This document shows, piece after piece, positions 52,889-62,921 of a DNA stretch of 64,000 bases. The stretch is from Lepidonotus clava (Eukaryota > Annelida > Polychaeta > Phyllodocida > Polynoidae), in NCBI GenBank assembly GCA_936440205.1, contig OW387139.1, positions 28,298,378 to 28,362,377 on the forward strand, written 5' to 3'. How positions within the stretch are numbered: position 1 is the first letter of the stretch; the number at the start of each line of letters is the position of its first letter. A program made the position numbers and the translations under genes. A model generated the notes under the pieces. The model made no database searches, was not told the origin of the DNA, and saw only the letters and a list, made by a program, of their open reading frames with translations.

Positions 52889-55800
52889 TAAAATGTCCAG
52901 ACTAGAAATAAAGGTAATTTTGGTCCTTTGTATTTTCAGACAAAAGAGGACTATTTGATGACTTGATCGCCAAACTCTCACGCATCTCCGGGGAGCGACA
53001 GAACATCAATGTACCTAGACCAGTGCGTTTTGGAACAGGGGGGAAGTAACAATTCCAGCCTTGGCCAAACGAGCCTTTTCAAAACATCCAACCGACTGTC
53101 ATTGCCACTGGCGCAACAGGCAGACTGGAAAACTCACATTCTGCCTTATTTGAATGCTTTCATCTAATCAATTCCATAAAATGAGTCTCCACCCACATGC
53201 TGTTGAATTAGCTGGCACCTTGGACAATACGAGCTGCGGGGGCGTCTTGTGTTTGTCAATGGCTTTGTTATGAGAAAAGGAGCCCAGTGCCACCAATGAA
53301 TACTTAATTTACCCGACCTGTGCCAGTTCCATCGATCTGGATGTAAATGCATTTGATATGATTTGGTCATTTTAATACTATTTTGCTAAAACTTCTGCCT
53401 ACCTATTTAACACTACACAAGGGCTTAAATCTGAATTGTATTCATCTGGTTGTGCCGCTGTCCTCCTTTAAAATTGCATTGCTTGTTGTTATGACAATGA
53501 CCAGATTACACTGTAAGAGACGTAAGCTCAATAAATTCTCCTTTTTTATAATAAATCACCAGTATCTCTTTCTTAATTGATCTCAAATGTGTAGTAAGTT
53601 CAAAACAGAGAAAATGCGCATTCTGAACCTCTTCTGCAAAGTTGATTATAGGTCAGCCTCTTCCCAAACCTTTCTTAGCATGCAGACAACACAGGGTTAA
53701 GAACGCACCCCATATTACCAATAGCTAGTGAGCTGTAGTATAAACCGAGATTTGACTGGAAACCAGAAACATAATTATTCACCAACTTTACCGAAAACAC
53801 ACAGTCCTCCGGAAAATCCCTCAATATTAGATAGGGATCATCTTCAGAAGCTACTAATAACAGTTGTGTAATAGCCCGTATCAAATAATTCACAGGATAG
53901 CCAAAGAAAGTGCAGCTATGGCCTCGTCTGTAATGGTACTTATAAATACCCCTTTCACAGTACTGAAAATAAAAGTGTATCAAAGCGCTTCAAAATATAT
54001 CAGTTTGCCTCCTTGGTTGTGAATGAAGCACATTCGATAAAGAGTATTATAGTGGCATACAAATACTTGGTTTTCAGATTATAAATGTAAGATATAAGTC
54101 TATGCATTTTATGTTACAAATACACGTGCCGTTCTACTAAGAAGGAGAACAACCAGTGGTGGTTGCCTTGGTTTTTCTTCGCTTTGCTCTATAGTCTTAA
54201 TGGGTATAAGCATGGCCCTCGAATTGTCAACAAACGGCCTAGCCAGTAAAAGGCATTGGTCCTGTGGTTGGTGATTATATGTACATACAGCCATTTACTG
54301 AAAACTCCTGTAATTTAAGACGAATAAAGGTGTGCAATTGAATCGAAATCGAAGAATCCTGTTAATGCAGCGTATTACGTAATATAATATCCACTTACTC
54401 TTTGGGTCTCATGTCTGTAATCCTTCGTTCTAGTGATATCTTATCACTTACATAGAGACTGAAATGGTTTTTGTTCCAGGTTTTTTTGGACAGCGCCTGT
54501 TCAAACTGAGATAAAATGACCGGTCCACCGCCTTCTCCTGGTCCGTCCGCAATCCGGGGAGATAGGGTCGCGTCAAGGTTCTTCACCTGGAAATGCGACA
54601 CACCTTTAAATGAAGCTGTGGTCGAAAGAACACATGGAACAAGGGCTAATAACGAATATATGCGGATGAATTCTTAACCCTCTCAGCATTTAAAGTATTA
54701 CAAATTCCTTTTTAGGGGTTGTTTGATAATCGGGGTTTGATACCTTTATGACGATATCTCATGGTTAAAATATTTGAAAAGTGTCTAACATTTGATCATG
54801 GATTATATTGGTTTTACATAAAATAAACATAGATGTTAAAATTGCCCTACTTTTTGATAACCATGAAAATATTGACAAGTCAAAATGAATAGATATTATT
54901 TCCATCGGTTGTGGTATTAACACATTCCCTATGGTGATAACCTCATTATTTCTTATCACTTTGTTAAATACATTTTGACATATGAAAACATTAACACCTC
55001 TCCTATGTGTCACTTTTCAATTGTTAACTTGTTCAAGATGCCAGATGGCATTCGCTAGCCCTTAATGTGTTAATGGCGACCTTTCAGTTTTATACAAAAT
55101 AATTTCCTAGCAAAACCATTAGGTTAAGCCTCTATGCTAAATATAGTTATCTTATGACAGACGTTAGCATCTGATTTTCTGTAATTCCCCCAGCAATTAA
55201 AGTGATTTGATTTCCCCAAACTACAAGCAGGAACAAGGTATACGTAGGCCTAAAGTAAAGCTTTATATCACTCTCAAATCCACGTGTATGAGAAATATCC
55301 CTACCGCTGTGAAGTTCAGTGCTTTAGTTGTAGGGACAGGGTCTGGCTTTTTTGTCGACGTAGTCATTGGCTTTTCTGTTGGCACGGTTTTATCATCGGC
55401 CCAGTGCACCCACGGTTTATCAAATTCGACAATATCTTCTGATTTGTTATCCAGTATAGCCTGAGCATTGTGCGCTATCTTGTTCATTAGGGCATCCACC
55501 TTGTTTCTGTGATCATTCAGCTTTTTCACCTCGTCCTTATAGATGCGCTCCTCCTTCCATCCCTTCATGAAGGCGTTCACGTCCCCGAGTAACTTTGTCG
55601 TTGTAGGCAGAGTTGTCTCCTTTACGTGGAGTTCCTTGAAGGATTTTGGCCTTTCCTCAGGTTTCTCAGGCAAGATGCGGTCACGAGCCAGACTGTCATT
55701 CTCGACCTTCACTGGTAATTTCGTGACCAAATCGGCCGCGGCAGCCTTGACTCCATGAATCTCCTTGAATGACCTCGGCCTGTCATTGGCCTCGGGGTCA

Positions 55801-56213
55801 TCAGGGAGCTGCCTATTGCCCAGTGCCTCCAGGCGCTCAACTGGAGGAGCAGATGGGGCCGGCTCTAGGGCTTTAGCCTTATTTCTACTGTTCTCCTCTC
55901 GCCATTGCTTGAGTAGCTCCTGTTTTCTTTTGGCCTGCTCGAAACGCGCCACCACGTCCTCGGCCTGCTTCTCCCTGTCCAGGTCCTTCTTGACCACGCC
56001 CCGGCCGGAGTGTCGGACGGGCACGTCGAGGACGGGCAGCTTCCCGGACTGCGGGTTGGGGCCCTCCGACTGGGTGGCGAACAGGATGAGGTCCAGGACG
56101 AACCAGGCCAGGCTGGTGAAGAGTATAGTCACCAGGATGTGGGCCTTGGGGATCCGCTCGTACCCAGGCCGCTGTTTCCTTAACGTCCTCTGGGACGGGC
56201 CGTCCGCGGCCAT
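42756..56213 (-). CDS. Polypeptide N-acetylgalactosaminyltransferase (GT27), 10 coding exons, 811 aa
   Basis: This Golgi type II enzyme starts mucin-type O-glycosylation by moving GalNAc from UDP-GalNAc to Ser/Thr. Exons, 5' to 3': 56213-55305, 54586-54399, 48156-47987, 46733-46478, 46126-46007, 45589-45472, 45057-44731, 44092-44000, 43544-43419, 42884-42756. All agree in phase. The cytosolic tail is short. The membrane segment is about 24-46 ([20 protein letters not shown]). A long charged stem runs to about 300. The catalytic domain keeps [15 protein letters not shown], the metal-binding DSH (470-472), WGGEN (577-581) and HVGHVFR (602-608). A C-terminal ricin-type lectin domain (about 698-811) has CLDAKG and QQW motifs. 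The 300-residue stem is long for the family and recalls vertebrate GALNT5. The paralogue is not assigned. An in-frame upstream ATG (56267) is less likely, because MAADG directly precedes the tail and anchor. Confidence 0.95.
46788..47503. repeat. Minisatellite, 51-bp unit, 14 copies
   Basis: A near-perfect tandem array lies in the GALNT intron between exons 47987-48156 and 46478-46733, starting about 55 bases from the acceptor of the latter. Copies differ mainly at one A/G position (aaaAcatg or aaaGcatg), in the order A G A A G A G G A G G A A A. The end copies carry a few private changes. Because 51 is a multiple of three and the unit has no stop in one minus-strand frame, it creates a false 229-aa reading frame. 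The homogeneity implies recent expansion. Confidence 0.95.
49831..53049 (+). CDS. Nested gene: small secreted prohormone-like peptide, two coding exons, 99 aa
   Basis: Exons 49831-50020 and 52940-53049 join in phase (GCA A|AC AAA AGA) across a 2.9-kb intron with gtaagt and ttttcag borders. The gene lies inside a GALNT intron on the opposite strand. A clear signal peptide ([18 protein letters not shown], about residues 9-27) precedes a 40-residue spacer. A dibasic KR site, encoded right after the splice junction, then releases a 33-residue C-terminal peptide starting [14 protein letters not shown] and ending [12 protein letters not shown]. It has no cysteines. This is the plan of a neuropeptide or hormone precursor, or of an amphipathic antimicrobial peptide. 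The ending contains RFG but without a following basic site, so RF-amidation is not assured. I do not recognise the family. AATAAA signals lie near 53,530 and 53,550. Confidence 0.72.
50021..52939. other. Intron of the nested peptide gene (also GALNT intron)
   Basis: AT-rich, with no further exon seen. It ends in a simple-repeat block just before the acceptor. Confidence 0.5.
52819..52894. repeat. Poly-C/poly-A and AAATAA-type simple repeat
   Basis: A C run, an A run, then (ATAAA)n and (AATA)n units, ending about 45 bases before the acceptor of the nested gene's second exon. Confidence 0.85.
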
Positions 56214-56892
56214 GTTGACAATGACTCCTTTAGGGAACCTCCAAACACGTACACATGTACACGTCACAAAGTTTAAGTCAATGATAATCCAGTGTGCATC
56301 TTTGAAACCCTCTGATTATATCATTAGAAACCTTCACGAAAATGTCCGGTGGCGGCCTTGGACCTGCGTACGTTTTCAATTATGACATGCTACCTAAAAT
56401 GAAATTGGTGCTCTGACTTTGTGCATTGGTCATCGACATCAGACCAAGTTAAAGTTTAGAATGGGTGGGTATTGGATACAGCTGCGGCCCCTCTCCTCAC
56501 CTTCCCCTCAGTATTGTCCCAGACAGCGCGCCCCACGCCGACAGCTGCTGAGGGTCAGTCCTGATGGTCGGCCGACTATTGTCCAACAAGAGACAACACC
56601 TGGTATTATCATCATGTAGCTAACCCCTAGAGAATATCAATACACAATGGTATATATATGTATGTATGCTTATGTTGTTAGACGCCGCAGGATTTAAACG
56701 ACGTTCATCTAATTTATTCGTAGAATTCATTTTAAGACACCTACTACCACAGAAAGTGTCGGGTGCCAACAAATTAAACACAGTTCCCGAACGTAGTTTA
56801 CAAGAATAATACTGTGGCGTGGCAACGTTTTTCTTAATTGTTCGTTCTCCGCTTCATCTTCACCGACGCACTGACATAGGTATGCATACACG

Positions 56893-56948
56893 CAAACAGA
56901 CACAGACACAGACACAGATACAGACACACAGACACACACAGACACACA

Positions 56949-56983
<35 letters not shown>
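56893..56983. repeat. CA/CAGA microsatellite
   Basis: (CAGACA)n grades into pure (CA)n, about 90 bp, upstream of the GALNT start. Confidence 0.9.
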
Positions 56984-56986
<3 letters not shown>

Positions 56987-57640
56987 TAGTGGTACTCACA
57001 TACAATTATATGGATCCGCCTATACTCTTTTATAAATATATGTATAATTGGGAGGCGGGCCTTAGGCCGCCGACCTTCTCTACACTCTTTCTTGACCAGG
57101 TTGACTCAATGCATTTCAATGGGTGTCAGAAAAGTTGTTACAATTTTGTGACCAATTTTTCGTTCCACTTTTCTCAGTAATGCCAGCATTATAATCTTCA
57201 AACTATATGTATTTCTGTAGTTCTCTTTCTAGTATATGGTGGTTTGGTTCAAAAATTCTGAAATATTTGGTTGTTTTGATGTAATTTTGGAGAGAATCCA
57301 TAAGTTTTTTGTTACAAAATTGAAAAAGGAATTTCCTATAGTAAAGGAAGTAGATCATCACTCTCCACGCACAGCAAATCTTTTCCCCATAGGAATGCAT
57401 GGAGATTGACAAAGAAGGTTCCACTCTCTAACTTCTCACAATCTCCAGGCACAGGTTTAGTGTTGAACTGGTGACTTGTTATAATTATTGTGCAATCATT
57501 GAAAGTCACTGTCTTGCCACCCTGCGAATTTGCAATTCCTGTATTTTCGCCCACTGTCTGCCTCCTTCGGTACGACAGTACCCGAAAATCTAGTACATAC
57601 AGCAATAGGATGCTTTTCACACTTTGATAACTTCCATCAG

Positions 57641-58124
57641 CAACTTCCGCCGGGTGCTGCCGCGGTTTGGTCCGATCATTTTTTTGTCAAATGATCCCCC
57701 GATAAGGCTTGCTTCGCGTATCCTTAACTTAGATAACGTCTTGACTTTTCTTAAAGGACGTTATTCAGACCAAAAAGTGGTTGAGTTTACAGGCACTCAG
57801 AGCCTAGCTCGTTTAAAACAAACATTTAATCAGGCGCGCCTTGTGATCGGAATGCTCAGTGAGAACCTGAACGCCCTCTACTTCTGTCCTCCATCAACAC
57901 ACGTCCTGGAGGTGGTGCCCTTTCATCCAGGGGGCGCAGTGGTTGCAGGACCCTTTGCCCATACACAGACTCGTTATTGGGTAATGTCCAACATGTTGCA
58001 ACTTTCACATTGGCGTCTGTACGAACCTGCCCACTCCATGACTGGGGATGTCACCATCTCATTGGCGAGGCTACGAAATGTACTAGAAAAGGTTGACCAG
58101 ATTCATGGAATGAAAAATGAATAA
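57641..58124 (+). pseudogene. GT61-like glycosyltransferase, C-terminal exon only, probable relic
   Basis: After an acceptor-like cttccatcag (ends 57640) a 161-codon frame runs to TAA at 58122-58124. The part SRILNLDNVLTFLKGRYSD, then FNQARLVIG, then LYFCPPSTHVLEVVPFHPGG matches the C-terminal layout of DUF563/GT61 glycosyltransferases (EOGT/POMGNT2-like). In that family the segment after VIG normally reads close to PHGAGLSN. Here it is MLSENLNA, so the most conserved family motif is lost. No upstream exons with the N-terminal part were found. AATAAA signals stand at 58276 and 58286. Read either as the last exon of a diverged gene or as a decayed copy. The reading frame itself is unbroken. 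Confidence 0.5.
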
Positions 58125-58291
58125 CTTAAAAACCGTGTTATTACAATTTGAAAAGAAATTAAGTATTTTGGTCACAATCATGTATTATCATTCTAATAAT
58201 TTCATGCAATGAAAATCGACTACAGAACTGTTGTAAATGGATTATTTTTATTGCTTTAACCCGATGGTCTTGTTTAATAAAGTTTAATAAA

Positions 58292-60098
58292 CATATATAA
58301 AAAAAACTGACTCTCTTTTTTTAAATGATTGTATGGGGTAGATTTATCATCATCAGGGTAGTTCAAGTCCAAATGATCACTCACTTGCAGAGGTACAAAT
58401 AAAGTTGATTAGCAATAGACCACAATTACAGTAAGCAAGATATCACATTCTGCAATGGTGTATTCGTCTACATGGTATCCGGGCTTAGACACTCTCAGAT
58501 TGTACCCACCATCACATGATGTTATTCACTATTCACTAATAATCTGGTTGATCACATGTTCCTAACTTATGTATTTGTAACTGGATTTGTATTGGATTCA
58601 GACTCAAACTATGTTAAGAGTGCATTATAAACTACTTAAATTCTATTGTTAATTGATTTTCTACTTTCAATTGCTCATTTAGTTTATACTATCGTAGTTA
58701 ACCTATTCTGGTTGACAGTCAGATAACCCCAGATTACACTAAACCTACTAGTCGTTGTCCTATATCCTAATCCACGATATTTTTTGTTCTTCACATCATT
58801 CATTCAAAACCCATTACTCTTCTTACAGCGTATCTGATTATTCGCAGCTCTACTCCTGGTTGCAATTGCCTTTTGCTTTTAGCTATAATGTAACAGTAAC
58901 GTCTAATAACAATTACTTTGATACATATTTTATTACAAATAATGCATGGGCTAGCCTCAACTGGTGCAGTATTTGTAGTCATATAATGTGTAGTGAACTG
59001 ATTAATTTTATGCCTGTTTAACATGAATAGTGAAAAGAAAGGTGTCAAAAAGTGTATAGCACCTTTTCTTATTAACATGAATCATTAATAGAAATATGTC
59101 ATTGTAGATTCTGTCTTTCTGAGAAATAAAGGAAATACAGTTATGCTGCCAATGTGTACAGCAAAGCTGATGTTAAAGATGTTTGATAGTAGTTGCCTAA
59201 ACTGCAACGCAAGTATTCTAAATGGCCTTCTAACGTATCAAATTGAACTTCAGAACGTGTGAAACGAATGTGGTCTTGTTTTTAGTAGACGTAGGCAATG
59301 TCAACAAATGAAGAATTCAGTCTCAAAAAGGCTGACTCCTACTGGTATTTGGAAAGCTGATCGATTCTTTTATCATTATAATGGCTTTACATTTGCTTGG
59401 TCTCTGACTGCAATTCGGACGGTGACCAAATAAAGACTTGGGTGACCAGTGGCCGTGGGCTACACAGGATGTTTGTCTTTTGGTGTAGAGCAGGATTTGA
59501 CCATGGCTAATGTAGAAATGACCAGCTATCCAACTGGGAGTGTCGCACTTTGAAAAACCTTAATATGAAATCAAATCGCGGATACGACATTAACTGTACT
59601 TGAGGATTGTTTCAATTGATTTATATATTAAATATCTTATCGACATTCCCCCTCTGGATTTACAGGAAATGTTACTGGAGATAACAACGGATTCGCACCA
59701 CATATTGCCAAACGACAACAATATTGATTCAAATAGCCGTGTGGAGACTTGCATATGAGATTCCATTCAAATGTGTCTGTCGTCGAATGTGAGCCACTAT
59801 CTTAATTCTGGTGAGATATGCATTTCTAGTATGAGATTATACGCCACATCGCCGAAAGAAAGAGAAAGGGCGGTCTAATGCTGGAGTCACTGATTATGAC
59901 TGAGAAAAGCGTAAAAAACTTCCATCGCCTCTGATAGTTGTCGGTTACCCAGCGATGTGTAGCGGCGTGATGAATAATTAAATCCACACACAATGCTTAT
60001 CACTAGAATATGCCTCTCAAAATACTTATCGGGACATACTGATTCATCATAGGAACTTAACATTATTATCTGAAATTGATCCTTACAAACTGATCACC
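58292..60098. other. Intergenic region
   Basis: AT-rich sequence with no recognisable exon, RNA gene or element. The last 100 bases are the 5' flank of the 60,099 gene. Confidence 0.5.
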
Positions 60099-61745
60099 AT
60101 GCCGCGGTCGGACACCAACGCCTTGTCCTGGTGCTACCCGGCAGCGGCGGGGGTCCAAAGTGAATGCAGCAAAAACCTCATCGCCAAAGTGCTGGCCGAC
60201 GAAACGGGCTACCGGAAGGAGGTGCGCGTCTACCGGAACCAGATGGTGCGGAACCTGAGTCGGCTGAAGCGGGAGACGGACGAGATGAGGACCAACATCC
60301 GGCGTCTGTGGGAGCGGCGGAAGGAGTGCCGCAGGGAGGGCAGGACCAACTACCAGTCATTTGAGTCCTCCCAGAAAACTCACACTAAGCGTCTCCGACA
60401 GAGGGACAAGATTGATGTTAATATCCTCACATTGATGAACCAGGATGTCGACGGGGAGAGGTCAAGAAGAGGGTCCAGAATGTCCCGAGCCTCTGTCGGT
60501 GGGTCGCTGCCACGCCTGAGGAGGCCCAGTACTATTGCTAGGTTGAGCAGTATCAACTCTGTACCTGAAGAACCTGACATAGATACAGGTGTGAAATCAT
60601 TAGATGACATGGCCATATTACAGGTGATGTCACACAATAACCAGCAAGACGTGGCAGGGCGTCGCACTAGGAGGACAGCAGTGACAGGCGTTGGCCCCGG
60701 TCATATACCTACTGCATTTGGGCTTCAACATGGTGATCCGCAAGATACAGAAGGGGAAACGAAAAGTATCACTAATGTTGTCGATGGCAAAGCGCCACAG
60801 GGTGATACTAACCCAAAAGGCAATGACTTTAGTTCAGATGAAAATTTGATCATGCCATCTTCTGATGAAAGAACCGTGGTTGACATGATCAAACCAGATC
60901 CAGCCATGCCAAATGTTCAGGATGTACCAACAAACAATATTACACATAGGAGGAGGTCACGGGTTAGATTAAGCAGTATCGATTTGTCTCAATCTAGGCC
61001 AACTGTTGACCGTCTTGTTGTAGACAATAACCCTGTAACCAAAGTCCCTAAACCTAAGAAAATCAAACCTAATGAAATGTCTATTTTACACTTGGTAAGA
61101 CTGAAGCAAAGTCAGACATTTTCTAGAAAACTTAGCATCGTGGACAGAATCTCAAACCGCATACAGTCACACGGAAAAGAAACACTGGCCAAAGCTAGTA
61201 AACGAGCACTTAAGACGTCTGATGGAAAGTCTGACATTGTGTCAAACATGTCAGTCAGCGGGCCTTATCAGAAACGCCTTTCACCCATTAAAAGCATACC
61301 GGCCATCACCATTGAGGAGGCAGATACTGTGGGGCAAGTAAGACATAAGAGAGCCTCTAGCAGTGCAAGGTCTCTCCCTCAACTGCGAATGAAATCTGTC
61401 AATAAAGCGGCAAATTCTACAAATACTGGTATGGAAATTCGCCACTTTCTGGAGAAGCTGAACATTAACGCCGACGGTAGCAATGCCCTGGAGGGCGGCG
61501 GGAGGTTCTCCCTCTCCGGTGTCACCGCCTGGCGGCAGGAGCGGGAGGACGAGACGCTGATCGTGGTAGACGGGACTGGAGGCAGGAGGAGGAGCTCCCG
61601 GCGGTCACTACCTCTCACCTCACACACACTAAAGATGCTGAGACAGGACAGCGTGCTGGACCAGGGAGTGTCGGTGACTGGGGCACTAGAGAAGATACGC
61701 ACCTGCCACTACCCAGCCTCGGACAGCAGCGACACGACCATGTAA
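60099..61745 (+). CDS. Intronless gene for a basic coiled-coil protein of unknown function, 548 aa
   Basis: A single uninterrupted frame starts at an ATG in good context (atcaccATGCCG). Residues about 35-110 are rich in Arg, Lys and Glu (VYRNQMVRNLSRLKRETDEM, then NIRRLWERRKECRREGR) and should form a charged coiled coil. The rest is low in hydrophobics and rich in Ser/Arg, with repeated patches such as RRGSRMSRASVG, RRRSRVRLSSIDLSQ and GRRRSSRRSLPL that resemble basic-directed kinase sites. There is no signal peptide or membrane segment, so it is cytosolic or nuclear. The ends are GC-rich and the middle AT-rich. I recognise no family. The unbroken length and codon-like composition make it a real gene. 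A retrocopy origin is possible given the lack of introns. Confidence 0.8.
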   Translation: MPRSDTNALSWCYPAAAGVQSECSKNLIAKVLADETGYRKEVRVYRNQMVRNLSRLKRETDEMRTNIRRLWERRKECRREGRTNYQSFESSQKTHTKRLRQRDKIDVNILTLMNQDVDGERSRRGSRMSRASVGGSLPRLRRPSTIARLSSINSVPEEPDIDTGVKSLDDMAILQVMSHNNQQDVAGRRTRRTAVTGVGPGHIPTAFGLQHGDPQDTEGETKSITNVVDGKAPQGDTNPKGNDFSSDENLIMPSSDERTVVDMIKPDPAMPNVQDVPTNNITHRRRSRVRLSSIDLSQSRPTVDRLVVDNNPVTKVPKPKKIKPNEMSILHLVRLKQSQTFSRKLSIVDRISNRIQSHGKETLAKASKRALKTSDGKSDIVSNMSVSGPYQKRLSPIKSIPAITIEEADTVGQVRHKRASSSARSLPQLRMKSVNKAANSTNTGMEIRHFLEKLNINADGSNALEGGGRFSLSGVTAWRQEREDETLIVVDGTGGRRRSSRRSLPLTSHTLKMLRQDSVLDQGVSVTGALEKIRTCHYPASDSSDTTM

Positions 61746-62311
61746 CTTCATAGACTAGACTTTATAGTTTATACTAGATGGTGGAGGAACACTTTTAACC
61801 ATGTACTTTTACAGGAGAAAATCGAAAGGAACTAGATTTAAAATTCAAAGGATAATCGATACGAACTAACAAGGATGCTTGAAAAGTATATTATCTCGAT
61901 ATGGATATGTATAGTATTATAAACAATAGGACAATCTATGACAATTAATTGTGGCGCCGTGTTGCGACATATATCAATATTTTCTGGCTGGCTCTATTGG
62001 CTCGGAGGCCCCTTTGTAAATCCGAGGCAGGCCGGTGATTGTGTACTCTTACTGTTTTGGTTGTATGCTGGCACACTATGGGGAGTTATGTCAATAACCA
62101 AGACATCAATACCAAGTGCTGGTACCATCTTGTTCGAATCGGAAAAGTATTTAGGTCTGCCATTGCTTCAGCTTGACTCGCAAAATCAATTGAAATCCAT
62201 TATTACGGTATGACATATATACCTGTGCTCTAATTAAAAAGACACATCTTATTGATAAAAGAAAGTAGGCTAGAAGTTTAATATTTGCTGCGGCCACTTG
62301 GGAGGCGATTG
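61746..62311. other. 3' flank of the 548-aa gene
   Basis: No exon is supported. An open frame at 61938-62213 has no recognisable feature. An ATTAAA near 62,234 could end the upstream transcript. Confidence 0.4.
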
Positions 62312-62921
62312 GCTTAAGGCGGGTTTACACAGGCCGTCAACGGGTCCTTACGAAATTTTGCTCACGTTAACCTTACGTTAATGAGTTGTTCCAACCCAAA
62401 AAATAATTATGTAGGTCATTATCGTAGGTTATCGGTGACAATTGTCGTAGGGATAAAGGTCAGGAAGGGTTTACACCACCCGAAAATATCCTTAAGATAA
62501 TAATACCATCATCCTTGACAGAAGGCTTACGACAAAGAAAGTATCTAATACATTTGTATAAGAATATTAAGGCAGGGGGGGTTTACACAGACCGATAGAC
62601 GGCCTTAAGACAAGAAACTTCATTATCGTAAGGCTAATTTCATTATCGTAAGGCCGTTCACCTAAGCTTTTTCCAAAAAATTTCAAACACGTCTGAAATT
62701 TTCATTATCTTAAGGAATTGTCCCGATAAATCATCGTAAGGCTTACGACAGCCTTAAGACAATCATTTCCTTACGATAAAATGGGTTTACACAGGCCGAT
62801 AACGTCGTCGGGACTAACGTAAGGCCGTCGGGATTAACGTAAGGTTGTCGGGATTAACGTAAGGCTTACGCCAATGACCTATCGTAAGGATTTTGACGGC
62901 CTGTGTAAACCCCCCTTTAGC
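62312..62921. mobile_element. Composite inverted-repeat element, about 610 bp
   Basis: The ends aaggcgggtttacacaggcc and, inverted, aaggggggtttacacaggcc extend into gtcaa on both sides. Left flank TTAA and right flank TTAG hint at a TTAA-type target. The interior contains further direct copies of gggtttacac (about 62,467, 62,579 and 62,785) and many ccttacg/cgtaagg units in both orientations. It therefore looks like several copies of one element inserted into or recombined with each other. No protein is encoded. Confidence 0.65.

Noticed and set aside
56214-56267. Upstream in-frame ATG extending the GALNT N-terminus by 18 residues
   Set aside because: The downstream MAADG start gives a normal short cytosolic tail before the anchor. 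The upstream part looks like 5' UTR.
55765-56385. 206-aa plus-strand frame
   Set aside because: Antisense shadow of the GALNT first exon.
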